Assembly: GCA_965249765.1 (NCBI GenBank)
Contig: CBDFMR010000005.1
Location: forward strand, 1,860,001 to 1,924,000
Source: CBDFMR01 sp965249765
GTDB lineage: Bacteria; Bacteroidota; Bacteroidia; Chitinophagales; Saprospiraceae
Direction: 5' to 3'
Length of the DNA: 64,000 nt
This document shows, in pieces, positions 43,087 through 52,988 of this stretch (within the stretch, counting starts at the first letter, position 1; each line of letters starts with the position of its first letter). A model generated the notes under the pieces. The model ran no database searches, was not told where the DNA came from, and saw only the letters and a program-made list of their open reading frames with translations. Both the position numbers and the translations under genes were made by a program.

Positions 43087-45516
43087 ATGAAAAGAACACT
43101 TTATTCAATAATCGTATCTGTAATCACCCTAAGTTCGCTTTCATCACAATCAATGACAGCTTACCTTACTGCTGCTGAGAATGCTTTTATTACAAAGGAC
43201 TATTATAGTGCCTTGGTATATTATTCCAACGCCTTGGAATTTGACTCATCTAGAGTCGACCTGCAATACAAAGCAGGGGAAGCGGCCAGATTGTTTGATG
43301 CATATACATATGCAGCAGAGCGTTATGAATATGTCCTCAACAATGATGGATCTTCTCGATATCCTTTAGCTAGTTACTGGTTAGGGGAAATGAAACAAAG
43401 GCAAGGTAACTATGAATCTGCCAAGTCCTTGTTTGATATGTATTTGTCAGAGTATGGTGAAGATGACGAGTACTTTTCTGCAAAAGCAAGAAAGGAGAGT
43501 GCCGCATGCTCATGGGCAATCAATGTGATCTCACATCCTGATTCCAGTATGAATATAGAACGTCTCGGTGAGGAAATAAATACTCCATATTCGGAGTTTG
43601 GCGCTACGTCGAAGGGTGACGAAGATCTATATTTTTCTTCCTTAAGATTTGAAAATAAGAATAGTGGATTTGATCCTGATCGACTCCAGTCAAAGATTCT
43701 GGAAACAAATGAAGCGAGTATAGCGTCAGTAGTGGAGTCTGGGATTAATAGGGAATTGCTGCATACTGCACATACTGCGTTCAATACGGATCGTACCAAA
43801 GTTTACTATACAGTCTGTCAGTATATCAATAGTAGTGAAATACGATGTGATCTATATGTTTCTTCTTTGGGTTCGAATGGAGAATTGCTGGAAGGAGAGA
43901 AACTCCCTGAGTTGATCAACTCACCTGCCCATACGTCGACACAACCCAATGTTGCAATTGACATGGAGACAGGGAAGGAAAGGTTATACTTTGTTTCGGA
44001 TAGGACAGGAGGAAATGGAAAGATGGACGTCTGGTTTGTAGACATAACTGATAGCGGATATACTACGCCACAAAACCTTACAAGAGTCAATACTACGGAG
44101 AATGATATTACACCGTTTTATCATAGTGAATCCGAAAGTCTTTACTTTAGTTCTGATGGTTACAAAGGATTAGGAGGTTATGATGTTTTCAAATCTCAAA
44201 AGATGGATCGCGGCTTCAATGCTCCCGAACATATGGCTCATCCTCTCAACACCAGTTTTCATGATCTTTATTTTTCTTTAAATGAAGATGGAAGCCTTGG
44301 TCATTTTTCTTCTAATCGCACGGGGTCACTTTACTTAGAGAATAGTCATGAGGCTTGTTGTTATGATATTTATAAAATTGAAAATGAAGATGTACTGATA
44401 AATCTCAATGCATTGAGTTTTGAAGCAATGGTGAGTTCACCACTGGATAAAGTTAATGTAAGACTTATAGATGTTAGAGACAATTCATTAGTAGGGGAAG
44501 TATTTAATGGAGATGGCAATGAACACTTTTTTGATTTAGAAAGGAATAAAACTTACATGGTGATTGCATCGCGCGGAGGATTTTCGTCTGATACTATCAA
44601 TCTAAGTACTTTCAACATCAGCTCATCGAGGGACATAACCAAGCGACTTTTCTTGGGTAGAGAATCTATAGAACTAGAGGTGCTTACATTCGACAAACAG
44701 ACCAAAGCCCCACTAAATGGAACAGAAATAGTAGCGCTTGACCAGACAGATAGAGAAGCCAGCCCGATGACGGCCTCCGATCCATTGTCCAATACGGCTT
44801 CGGTATTTGTAATCGCAGGACACAGATACCACATAACGGCCAATAAGAAAGGCTACCTTGAAGGAGTAGGATCTTTTTCTTCCAAAGAAACTGATAGTGG
44901 TAAGCATATCGTAAAGATCTATCTCAATAGTGACCTACTTCAAAACCAGATTCCGGTAATGGTTTATTTTGATAACGACGAGCCGGACAAGAGGGCATAC
45001 AAGCGCACCACACTTAAGACATACACTGATACCTATATTCCATTTGTCAATAGAAAAGAGACTTATAAATCTGAATACGGCAAACCATTATCGGGAGAAA
45101 TGAAGGTTCGTGCCGATGTGGACATCGAGAATTTCTTTGAAAATAGCGTTAAAGGAGGATACACAGATTTACATGTATTCCTAGGTTCATTAGCGGATGA
45201 GCTAGCTAAGGGAGCTATCCTAGAATTATCTGTAAAAGGATACGCTAGTCCTAGGGCGACATCAAATTATAACAAGATCTTAAGCCAAAGACGCATCATT
45301 TCTGTTGTCAATGAATTGCAAAAATTTAATGATGGAGTCTTGTTGGATTACATATATGATGAGAAGCTCGTCTTGAAAGATGTATCGTATGGCGAGTCTA
45401 CAGCACCGGTATCAGTAAGTGATGCCTTGCATGATGAGAGAAACTCAATTTACAGTGTAGAGGCGTCTAAGGAGCGCCGAGTCGAGATTGTCAATATTGA
45501 ATACTTCGAGAATTAA
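43087..45516 (+). CDS. TPR/beta-propeller/OmpA-domain protein of the secretion trio
   Basis: An 809-residue exported protein (signal about 1-20). Domains in order: TPR helices (about 22-150, YYSALVYYSNALEFD); PD40-like propeller strands (about 165-430, with LYFVSDRTGGNGKMDVWFVD and SLYFSSDGYKGLGGYDVF); carboxypeptidase-like or Ig-like sandwiches (about 440-620); and a C-terminal OmpA-like peptidoglycan-binding region (about 625-800, with LSVKGYASPRATSNYNKILS). This order is that of PorE-like proteins that tie type IX components to the cell wall. It lies 11 bases after the PorP/SprF gene. Confidence 0.85.
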   Translation: MKRTLYSIIVSVITLSSLSSQSMTAYLTAAENAFITKDYYSALVYYSNALEFDSSRVDLQYKAGEAARLFDAYTYAAERYEYVLNNDGSSRYPLASYWLGEMKQRQGNYESAKSLFDMYLSEYGEDDEYFSAKARKESAACSWAINVISHPDSSMNIERLGEEINTPYSEFGATSKGDEDLYFSSLRFENKNSGFDPDRLQSKILETNEASIASVVESGINRELLHTAHTAFNTDRTKVYYTVCQYINSSEIRCDLYVSSLGSNGELLEGEKLPELINSPAHTSTQPNVAIDMETGKERLYFVSDRTGGNGKMDVWFVDITDSGYTTPQNLTRVNTTENDITPFYHSESESLYFSSDGYKGLGGYDVFKSQKMDRGFNAPEHMAHPLNTSFHDLYFSLNEDGSLGHFSSNRTGSLYLENSHEACCYDIYKIENEDVLINLNALSFEAMVSSPLDKVNVRLIDVRDNSLVGEVFNGDGNEHFFDLERNKTYMVIASRGGFSSDTINLSTFNISSSRDITKRLFLGRESIELEVLTFDKQTKAPLNGTEIVALDQTDREASPMTASDPLSNTASVFVIAGHRYHITANKKGYLEGVGSFSSKETDSGKHIVKIYLNSDLLQNQIPVMVYFDNDEPDKRAYKRTTLKTYTDTYIPFVNRKETYKSEYGKPLSGEMKVRADVDIENFFENSVKGGYTDLHVFLGSLADELAKGAILELSVKGYASPRATSNYNKILSQRRIISVVNELQKFNDGVLLDYIYDEKLVLKDVSYGESTAPVSVSDALHDERNSIYSVEASKERRVEIVNIEYFEN

Positions 45517-45526
45517 TCCCAAGAAA

Positions 45527-48500
45527 ATGACAAGAACTGATAACTATATAATGAAGATTTCGATCATAGGGATATTGTGCATTGCTTCGATATTTTGCAA
45601 TAAAGTAAGAGCGACCCATATAGTAGGTGGAGATATCACTTATGTGTGTCTCGGCAATGATAACTACAAGGTCACGGTGACGATTAGGCGGGATTGTGAG
45701 TTAGGTGATCCAGAAGCTGAATTCGATGACCCAGCTGCGATAGGAATCTATTCTGGAAATGGAGCACTCCTTCAGCAATTTGGACAGTTAGGTATGTTGC
45801 TTATTCCTTTCAATGCAAGTGACACTCTCAATAATGTGTTGAGTGCTGATTGTGGATTCCTTGGAAGCCCTGTATGTGTCCACGAGACTATATACAAGGG
45901 AATTATTCAATTGCCATATCGACCTGATGGATATATCCTTACCTACCAGAGGTGTTGTAGAAATTCCAGCTTAAACAATATTGAAGATCCCCTTGATACT
46001 GGAGGAACGTACTACATTCATTTGACAGGGGATGCGATCAATTCTTGTAATTCATCACCTAAGTTTAATGAATGGGGTGATATTAATATCTGTGCCAATC
46101 AAGATTTAGTTTTTGACCACAGCGCTACTGATGCTGATGGCGACATGTTGGTCTATAGGCTTTGTACTCCTTCACTAGGCGCTTCAGCTGATAAACCTTT
46201 GCCACAACCTCCATCCCCACCGCCATTTGATGAAGTTACTTGGTCTGTAGGTTACGGCATCGACAATATGATGGGAGGAGGAGATCCTTTGCTGATAGAT
46301 CCTGTTACTGGAGTTTTAAGCGCCAATCCTAATATTGTGGGTCAATACCTCATAGGTGTGTGTGTAGATGAATACAGAGACGGAGTTCTCCTGTCAACAG
46401 TGAGGAGAGATTTTGAGTATAATGTACGTGTATGTGTTGCTGCACCTGATGTGTCATTCTTGACTGATGATGCCACCTGCGATGGACTAGATGTGGCCTT
46501 AGAAAATACTTCGACAGAAGTTGATGAATACTTCTGGTATTACATCACAGAGTCTCTAGATACCGTGCTGTTTTCCCAAGAAGAAAATCCACAACTTACT
46601 CTGCCGGAAGAGGGAGAATACCAAATACTTTTAGAAGGAATACGATCAGCCGACGGATGTAGTGACATTTTTGTCACCAATGTAATAGCCATTTTCTCTG
46701 AGCTACTGGTAGACTTCACCTACGAATTTTCTAATTGTCAAGAAGGAGGAGAATTAATTCTTTCTCTCTCGAGTGCATCCACTGATACCGATCCTGCTTA
46801 TAACCCGTCGTCATGGGAGTGGATCATTTTACAGAATAATCAAGCCGAAAATTTGTCAGGTGAGAATGTGGACTACGATCTTGTTTCTTCCGATGACATT
46901 AGTGTCACACTTGCTGTCACTTCATCATCGGGTTGTGTCGATGACCTGACCGCAATTATTCCTGTTGATAATATCGAGTCGCAATTAGAGGCTCAGATTG
47001 GCTATGAAATACTAGGGTGTGAAGGTGATTTAATAAACATTCAGTTAATCGATTTGGATGCTCAGGCTAATGGTGTCAACACTTCAGACTGGACGATTAC
47101 TATTGACGGTTTGAGTACTGAATATACTGGAACGATAGTGGGCCTTACGGTGAATGCTGATGATGTAATCTCAGTAGAGTTGACCTCAACATTTATCACA
47201 GGATGTCTTGCAGATGAAACGATGGAGATCATTGCAATTGAATTGTTACAACCCATGGTAAATGTCACTATTGATTCATGCACCATGGATGGGTTTGATG
47301 TAACATTTACAGCGGAATTCAATTCTAATCTTGTTATGACATCGGTGGAGTGGATTATTAATGATGAAACATACGATACACCTGACGTTTCACTTACGGA
47401 GCAAGATTCACTGGTAGAGGTGTCCCTCACGGTAACCTTTGATAATGGATGTGTATATACGACCTCTGATATATATGACTTGAATGACTACGTAGCACAG
47501 TCATTAATAGATGTTTCACTTTTAGAATGCGCCGATGATGGATTTCTCATTTCACTTGAAGAAATTCTCGTGGGGGGAGCCATACCTGTAAGCACTGAGT
47601 GGATTGTAATAGATGGACAAAATACCATAGAACTAGAGGGAAGTCAGGTAGAGTATGCGGCCACCGAGATTGAAATTATAGTTGTCTTGACTTCTACATT
47701 CGATGATGGTTGTAAAAGTACATCCATAGATACCGTAGATATCTCTACACTATATCCAGAGTTAAAAGTAGAAATGAAGGTGAATGAATGTGATTCTGAT
47801 GGCAACCGTATCGTGGCTTTCACCGATGCTAGTGATCATGGATCTTGGTTGATTGAGAATCGCTTATGGACTGTATTTATAAACAATGTCGCTGACAAAT
47901 TTTCTATAACCGAGGCAAGCATCGATTTCACCTTTGATTCTGATGTTGATACTTTTTCTGTGCTACTCGAGGTATTCTATATCAACGGTTGTACGCAAAG
48001 TGTACAGATAGATGATGTGTTCATGGCTGGAATGATGCCATTGTTGAGTATCAATGCAATCTCATCAGATTGTTCTGATGAAAATGTAATTGTATTCTTT
48101 TCGGCTGATGTCACAAGTGGAGCCGTAATTGAAGAATACGACTGGTCAATTACTCATGATGGAGTAACTAGTAACTTCAATGTAGCTACGATTGAATTAG
48201 ATTTGACAAAGGAGATTGTGGCTGAAGTATATCTTTCGGTTTTGCTTGATAATGGATGTATCATAGAAACGTTTAGAGAACTCACCATTGAGGACATTGA
48301 ATTTAATTTTATCTCGGCAAGCATCGATGTTTGTGACGGGCAGAGCACTCCGCTTGTCTTGAATCCTAATCCTGATTATACATACGAATGGAGCCCCTTA
48401 ACAGGTCTGGATTTTGGAGATCCAGAAGATTTTTCAAACCCAATTGCCACTGTTTCCGAAGCTACTACTTATATGGTGGCGGTAACTGATCCTTCCGGCG

Positions 48501-50290
48501 TATGCTCACAAGAGTATTCTGTAGATATAAATATTACACAGAGTATTTCCTTGTTAATAGCAGGTGATGCGATCATCTGTGACGGCAACGTTTTCTTAGT
48601 GGTGTCTGGAGGTCTTCCTAGTTATGAATATGAGTGGTCTACTTCACCTGATTTCTCGGATATAATCTCTAGCAATGACACGCTGATGACAGTTATTGAT
48701 GTAGGAAATCAGACATTCTATGTACAGCTATCGGATGGGGCTTCATGTTCTTCCGATCCTACATCATTCTCGGTAGAAATGGTGGGTCTTGGAATAGAGA
48801 TCTTTGAGCCATTTATGATTTGTCCAGGAGATACTGTCGACTACCCGGTACTCATTACTGAGCCCTCATTAAATGTGGTTCTTGAATGGTCTGAAAATGA
48901 CCACATCGTGGACATGACGGATCCATTTAATCTTGTAGTGGGTCTAGCTGACGGAGACACGCACGATTTTCAATTAATCTATACTGGGAGTAACGACCTT
49001 GGCTGTATGATTACGGACACTGTTGATTTTATCGTTGCTGAGCCAGATGTTCTATCATTCGATTATGAGCCAGAATCATGTGAGTCTTATACTATTTGCT
49101 TTACACACACTTCTGATGTAAATGGCATTTTGATATGGGATTTTGGAGATCCTAGTACGACGGATGATGTGTCGGTATTACTGGATCCTTGTTATACATA
49201 TCCGGCTGCCGGAAATTATACGGTAACCTTGGAAGAAGTATCCTCCATCTGTCAGTCTGACCCTATTTCAGTGGAGATTTCTGTTCCAGATATTGTTTCT
49301 ATTGACATAGAAACGGATACTATAAGGGTCTGTCAAAATGAATCAGTTCTTTTATCTGCGACCGTAATAGGTAGCGATGAAATCACATGGTGTGATGATG
49401 ATGGTAATCCATTGGGATCTGGAGATGAAATTGAGGTTTCATTTGATGCCGATACCCTTGTTTATGCTAAAGCATCCAATGATCTCATGTGTCAGGCGAT
49501 AGACAGCGTATTTATAGATGTCTTCGATTTCGACATAGAGTTGGTCGCACCGGACACAGTATGTGCATTGGATTTGTTCACGGTACCTTTGGTTGATCAT
49601 TTAGAGCTATCAAATGTCAGCATAGTATGGGGTCCTGAAGAATGCTTAATGTCAGGTCAAGGTACAGATGTGGCTATATTTACCTCTACTGTTGACAAAG
49701 AAATATCGGTTACTTATATCAACAATGATAACCAGTGTGAAATAACACTTACCAAATCCATCACGGTCGAGCAATTGAACATAGGAATAGATGCTGACCC
49801 AGGAATAGAATTGATCAAAGGTAATCAGGTCGACTTGACCGTGACTGGCTTACCGGATAACTATGACATTGAATGGAACACAGATGAAGATACGGAGACT
49901 ATAAGTGTCACTCCATTGGAGCCTATAACATACTCGGTAACAGTTACGGATTTAGACACGGGTTGCGAGGGTGTTGCCATCATTTCTATCAATGTGATTT
50001 CACTTCAGTGTGATGAGTCGGACATTTTCTTGCCATCAGCGTTTTCTCCGAATGATGATGAAGCAAATGACATTCTCCACATTCGTAGTAACATACTCAA
50101 GTCTATGGAACTAATCATCTATGACAGATGGGGAGAAGAAGTCTTCAAGTCTACCAGTATATCTGATGGGTGGGATGGAACTTACAAAGGAAAGCAACTT
50201 GCTCCGGATGTATACGCCTTTTGCATCAAGGTCGTTTGTATTGATGACCAAGATTTTATTAGCAGAGGTAATGTGACATTATTTAGGTAG
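45527..50290 (+). CDS. Giant surface protein with PKD-type repeats and type B CTD (type IX cargo)
   Basis: About 1587 residues. The signal peptide reads MKISIIGILCIASIFC; start at 45527 avoids overlap, with 45551 as the tighter alternative and 45488 inside the previous gene. After RATHIVGGDITYVC, a conserved N-terminal block of such proteins, come about six related 80-100-residue modules with a shared Cys and a Trp-x-Ile core (about residues 385-960), a PKD-like domain near 1205 (IWDFGDPS to YPAAGNYTVTL), and the last 85 residues LPSAFSPNDDEANDILHI to SRGNVTLFR, the gliding-associated type B sorting domain. It should be secreted by type IX and held by PorP/SprF; an adhesin role is inference. 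Confidence 0.9.
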   Translation: MTRTDNYIMKISIIGILCIASIFCNKVRATHIVGGDITYVCLGNDNYKVTVTIRRDCELGDPEAEFDDPAAIGIYSGNGALLQQFGQLGMLLIPFNASDTLNNVLSADCGFLGSPVCVHETIYKGIIQLPYRPDGYILTYQRCCRNSSLNNIEDPLDTGGTYYIHLTGDAINSCNSSPKFNEWGDINICANQDLVFDHSATDADGDMLVYRLCTPSLGASADKPLPQPPSPPPFDEVTWSVGYGIDNMMGGGDPLLIDPVTGVLSANPNIVGQYLIGVCVDEYRDGVLLSTVRRDFEYNVRVCVAAPDVSFLTDDATCDGLDVALENTSTEVDEYFWYYITESLDTVLFSQEENPQLTLPEEGEYQILLEGIRSADGCSDIFVTNVIAIFSELLVDFTYEFSNCQEGGELILSLSSASTDTDPAYNPSSWEWIILQNNQAENLSGENVDYDLVSSDDISVTLAVTSSSGCVDDLTAIIPVDNIESQLEAQIGYEILGCEGDLINIQLIDLDAQANGVNTSDWTITIDGLSTEYTGTIVGLTVNADDVISVELTSTFITGCLADETMEIIAIELLQPMVNVTIDSCTMDGFDVTFTAEFNSNLVMTSVEWIINDETYDTPDVSLTEQDSLVEVSLTVTFDNGCVYTTSDIYDLNDYVAQSLIDVSLLECADDGFLISLEEILVGGAIPVSTEWIVIDGQNTIELEGSQVEYAATEIEIIVVLTSTFDDGCKSTSIDTVDISTLYPELKVEMKVNECDSDGNRIVAFTDASDHGSWLIENRLWTVFINNVADKFSITEASIDFTFDSDVDTFSVLLEVFYINGCTQSVQIDDVFMAGMMPLLSINAISSDCSDENVIVFFSADVTSGAVIEEYDWSITHDGVTSNFNVATIELDLTKEIVAEVYLSVLLDNGCIIETFRELTIEDIEFNFISASIDVCDGQSTPLVLNPNPDYTYEWSPLTGLDFGDPEDFSNPIATVSEATTYMVAVTDPSGVCSQEYSVDINITQSISLLIAGDAIICDGNVFLVVSGGLPSYEYEWSTSPDFSDIISSNDTLMTVIDVGNQTFYVQLSDGASCSSDPTSFSVEMVGLGIEIFEPFMICPGDTVDYPVLITEPSLNVVLEWSENDHIVDMTDPFNLVVGLADGDTHDFQLIYTGSNDLGCMITDTVDFIVAEPDVLSFDYEPESCESYTICFTHTSDVNGILIWDFGDPSTTDDVSVLLDPCYTYPAAGNYTVTLEEVSSICQSDPISVEISVPDIVSIDIETDTIRVCQNESVLLSATVIGSDEITWCDDDGNPLGSGDEIEVSFDADTLVYAKASNDLMCQAIDSVFIDVFDFDIELVAPDTVCALDLFTVPLVDHLELSNVSIVWGPEECLMSGQGTDVAIFTSTVDKEISVTYINNDNQCEITLTKSITVEQLNIGIDADPGIELIKGNQVDLTVTGLPDNYDIEWNTDEDTETISVTPLEPITYSVTVTDLDTGCEGVAIISINVISLQCDESDIFLPSAFSPNDDEANDILHIRSNILKSMELIIYDRWGEEVFKSTSISDGWDGTYKGKQLAPDVYAFCIKVVCIDDQDFISRGNVTLFR

Positions 50291-50304
50291 GAGAGTTTTA
50301 TCGG

Positions 50305-50655
50305 ATGGCAGTTTCATGGCGTGGTATCTGGAAGTATAAGTGTCCTATTTGTGGGATTGGTGATATGTACAAGTCGCCATTCAAGTGGGCAAATCCTCTA
50401 GACATGTATGATCGTTGTCAAAACTGTGGTCAGCGATTTGAGCCTGAACTAGGTTTCTATTTTGGAGCGATGTTTATATCTTATATCATTTCGTCCTTCT
50501 ACATACTGGGTCCAACATTGCTACTGGTGTTCTATTATGGGTGGACGTTGGAGGCAGCTATGGGCATCGCGATTCTCATATCGGTCATCAGCTACCTCAA
50601 GTTGCTAAGGGTGTCCAGATCTCTCTGGCTACACCTCATGGTTAAGAAGAACTAG
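50305..50655 (+). CDS. DUF983 membrane protein
   Basis: A 116-residue protein with an N-terminal zinc-ribbon (KCPICGIGDMY and RCQNCGQRFEP, two CxxC pairs) and two membrane helices (about 50-73 and 78-95). DUF983 proteins are common in Bacteroidota and Alphaproteobacteria; function unknown. It lies 14 bases after the giant surface-protein gene, so it is probably read through from that operon, but the link may be accidental. Confidence 0.87.
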   Translation: MAVSWRGIWKYKCPICGIGDMYKSPFKWANPLDMYDRCQNCGQRFEPELGFYFGAMFISYIISSFYILGPTLLLVFYYGWTLEAAMGIAILISVISYLKLLRVSRSLWLHLMVKKN

Positions 50656-50689
50656 ATAAAGAAAAAAGGATTACTTACTTTCTTTATCT
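50654..50689. terminator. Possible bidirectional hairpin between DUF983 and yajC
   Basis: Arms AGATAAAGAAA and TTTCTTTATCT pair perfectly over 11 bases with a 14-base loop, covering the ends of both convergent genes. It is AT-rich, so termination strength is uncertain. Confidence 0.45.
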
Positions 50690-50988
50690 CCTCCCTTATA
50701 ACCCTCGGTCATTTCTTTGGAGATGGCACTTGGTACTACCCTGATAAATGTCTTTTGGTCAACTTGCAGAGTGACTGCGTCGTCTTCAAACTTATTTATC
50801 TTTCCTATAATTCCGCTATTGGTAACGACCTCATCACCTTTAGCCATTGCTTGTACAAAAGCATTCTGAGCCTTTTGTTTCTTTACTTGTGGTCTTATAA
50901 AAAAGAAATACATTACCAGAAGAATACCGCCAAAGAACAGGAGATTTGCAAGTCCAGCGGATTGAGATTGAAGTATTATTAATTCCAT
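50671..50988 (-). CDS. yajC: Preprotein translocase subunit YajC
   Basis: A 105-residue protein with one N-terminal membrane helix (about 15-32, LLFFGGILLVMYFFFIRPQ), the hallmark RPQ, and a small C-terminal domain (GDEVVTNSGIIGKINKFED). YajC associates with SecDF at the inner membrane and aids Sec export. It follows the DUF1573 gene by 6 bases on the same strand, a pairing frequent in Bacteroidota. Confidence 0.95.
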   Translation of the reverse strand: MELIILQSQSAGLANLLFFGGILLVMYFFFIRPQVKKQKAQNAFVQAMAKGDEVVTNSGIIGKINKFEDDAVTLQVDQKTFIRVVPSAISKEMTEGYKGGDKESK

Positions 50989-50994
50989 GATTGA

Positions 50995-51492
50995 TCAGAT
51001 TTCATTTACATTCCCTTCCAAAGTTAAATCCGATTTGCTGGGATAGCAATTCGTGTGCAAGTTTACAGTTTTTCTTTGTCTACCACGTTTATTGGTAGTA
51101 TCAAATATCACAGAAATATGAGTTGTGTCACCGGGAGTGATATTATCTTTTTTGAAATATGAAGTAGTACAACCACAAGATGAGGTGGTATTAAAAATAA
51201 TAAGGGATCGGTCACCTATATTTTTTACGATAAAGGTATGCTCCACTTTTCCTCCTTGATCTATTTCTCCAAAATCATAAACGGACTTATTGGAGATCTC
51301 AATTTTCGGACCCTGATATGTGGATCCATCATCTGATGCAGTAGCAGGATTGTGGATGATGTCCTTAATTTTTTCAAATTCTGGATTGACATGCGACGTC
51401 TTCTCAGGGCTATTACAGCAAACGAGAAAAAGCACGACCGCAAGGCCCGATGTAAGAATGATCAACTTATACAAAATCTGGGTTGTATCCAT
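50995..51492 (-). CDS. DUF1573 lipoprotein
   Basis: A 165-residue protein. The ATG at 51492 (MDTTQILYK) is the real start: the 32 codons before it are the tRNA-Leu read as protein plus spacer. A hydrophobic signal with lipobox (GLAVVLFLVCC) leads to an Ig-like DUF1573 domain (about 75-160: YDFGEIDQGGKVEHTFIVKN and SSCGCTTS), a fold typical of secreted Bacteroidota proteins of unknown function. It is read just after the tRNA and before yajC. Confidence 0.88.
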   Translation of the reverse strand: MDTTQILYKLIILTSGLAVVLFLVCCNSPEKTSHVNPEFEKIKDIIHNPATASDDGSTYQGPKIEISNKSVYDFGEIDQGGKVEHTFIVKNIGDRSLIIFNTTSSCGCTTSYFKKDNITPGDTTHISVIFDTTNKRGRQRKTVNLHTNCYPSKSDLTLEGNVNEI

Positions 51493-51509
51493 CCAGAGAA
51501 AAAAATAAG

Positions 51510-51594
51510 TACCCGGAGCCGGGATCGAACCGGCACGACCGCAATGGTCACAGGATTTTAAGTCCTGCGTGTCTACCAATTCCACCACCCGGGC
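51510..51594 (-). tRNA. tRNA-Leu (anticodon TAA)
   Basis: 85 nt on the minus strand. Acceptor GCCCGGG pairs with TCCGGGT (two G-U pairs), anticodon arm CAGGA-CTTAAAA-TCCTG gives anticodon TAA, a variable arm typical of class II tRNAs (TGACCATTGCGGTCG) is present, and the T arm is GCCGG-TTCGATC-CCGGC. CCA is not encoded. Confidence 0.96.
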
Positions 51595-51655
51595 AAAAAT
51601 TTCAATGTGAGTGAGTTGTGCAAATATTGTGTGGTATATTCTTGGTAGTATGTTG

Positions 51656-51728
<73 letters not shown>

Positions 51729-51826
51729 TTAGTCCCTGAGATTTCTCTCAAAGCGGGTGCAAATATAATTTAATCTACAATTTTGACCCAGAATAGCATC
51801 AAAATTGATAGACATATCCCCTTGGC

Positions 51827-52264
51827 CTAGAAGAATACCCCAAAAGACACAATGAATGGATCACCATTGTCGAGAACGATCTTAGGATCAATATATGCTT
51901 GCATTTCACTAAGAGGAAAATGGATGTGCAGACCAAGGTTTATTCCGATATCCGTATTACCCGCTCCGTTGAGAATATTCAACCCTGCAAATGGATAAGT
52001 GACAAAGTCACCTCCAAACAAGTGCTTTAGATAATGTGCATCCAGATCAATAGCCCAGTCGGCGCCATCACTTAGGTACAAAGTAAATGATCCCGATAAT
52101 CCGACCTGATCATTGAGTCCTGTAAGAGCCCGTGCTTGAAGGCCAAATGTCGTGCCATTGCTAAATACCAACTGGCCACCACCACCAAAAACAAACTCTT
52201 GCTGAGCCTGTAGTGAAAAGATGGAAGCTAAGACAACTAAAGTAGAAAGTACAAGTTTTTTCAT
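51827..52264 (-). CDS. Small outer-membrane barrel-like protein
   Basis: A 145-residue exported protein; signal peptide KKLVLSTLVVLASIFSLQAQ, with the start at 52264 rather than the ATG two codons earlier. The mature part is a set of alternating strands (VFGGGGQLVFSN, FGLQARALTGL, FTLYLSDGADWAIDLDAHYL, LGLHIHFPL, FIVSFGVFF) ending in an aromatic residue, as in eight-strand barrels. The family is not identified. Confidence 0.7.
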   Translation of the reverse strand: MKKLVLSTLVVLASIFSLQAQQEFVFGGGGQLVFSNGTTFGLQARALTGLNDQVGLSGSFTLYLSDGADWAIDLDAHYLKHLFGGDFVTYPFAGLNILNGAGNTDIGINLGLHIHFPLSEMQAYIDPKIVLDNGDPFIVSFGVFF

Positions 52265-52359
52265 AATCATGATTTTATAACTCTAATGTATATTTTTTCT
52301 GATAATGTGTGACGATCAAGCCAAATATTAACCTCTAATTATGATTAACAATTCTACTA

Positions 52360-52938
52360 TTAGGCCTTATTACACCTTGTTATTACCGTCATATTGTCTA
52401 GGAGGAGATTTCCTTTATGCGAAAAATCACCTTCTTCGTAGAAAGCTTCTATTCTGATATACCGATAAGTGCCTTTTGTTGTAAAGTCTATGGTATAGGT
52501 TCTCCATTCCGCATGATCGATAAATTTTGATTCAAAGATTAGCTGATCTCTACCACTTTTGGATGTGCCAAGCCATATTCGCAGCTTGATAGGCTTATTG
52601 AACCCGGCATAGGTCTTAGAGTGTGCTAGATCTATGTCGAATGAATAACAGTAGTCTTTGGCCATCGACTGACTCATTTTTTGGCCAATGCTCTCAAACG
52701 ATCCGTCTTGTCTGGTAATAATTCCCATGAAAGTATCTCCGTCTACAGGTTCGTTGTTGACACCCCAGTACCCGGGAAGTATATCAGGAGTCGTGTAGTT
52801 TTCACACACAAACCAACCTTGAGGTGTTGTGGCGTCACCAGGTTGATCCTCAAAAGAAGGATTTACCAGCGTGATTTGAGCGTTTAAATGCCCTAAATAG
52901 AATAATATCACAATTCCTATACAGTTTCTCTTCCACAT
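52360..52938 (-). CDS. Secreted protein with carbohydrate-binding-like sandwich
   Basis: A 192-residue exported protein starting MWKRNCIGIVILFYLGHLNAQ (ATG 52938; an ATG at 52986 would add 16 residues). The mature part opens ITLVNPSFEDQPGD and ends with LLLDNMTVI, a layout typical of galactose-binding-like or CBM sandwich domains (NPSFED...W...LDDV). It should bind sugars or surface polymers. No catalytic part. It lies divergent to ftsX with a gap of 50 bases. Confidence 0.65.
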   Translation of the reverse strand: MWKRNCIGIVILFYLGHLNAQITLVNPSFEDQPGDATTPQGWFVCENYTTPDILPGYWGVNNEPVDGDTFMGIITRQDGSFESIGQKMSQSMAKDYCYSFDIDLAHSKTYAGFNKPIKLRIWLGTSKSGRDQLIFESKFIDHAEWRTYTIDFTTKGTYRYIRIEAFYEEGDFSHKGNLLLDNMTVITRCNKA

Positions 52939-52988
52939 ATATTTTATATTACTATATATTCGCCTTGATTCTTCAAAAGTAAGCATCT

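Noticed and set aside
51493..51588. N-terminal extension of the DUF1573 protein (MVELVDTQDLKSCDHCG...)
   Set aside because: These codons are the tRNA-Leu gene read as protein; the true start is the ATG at 51492.
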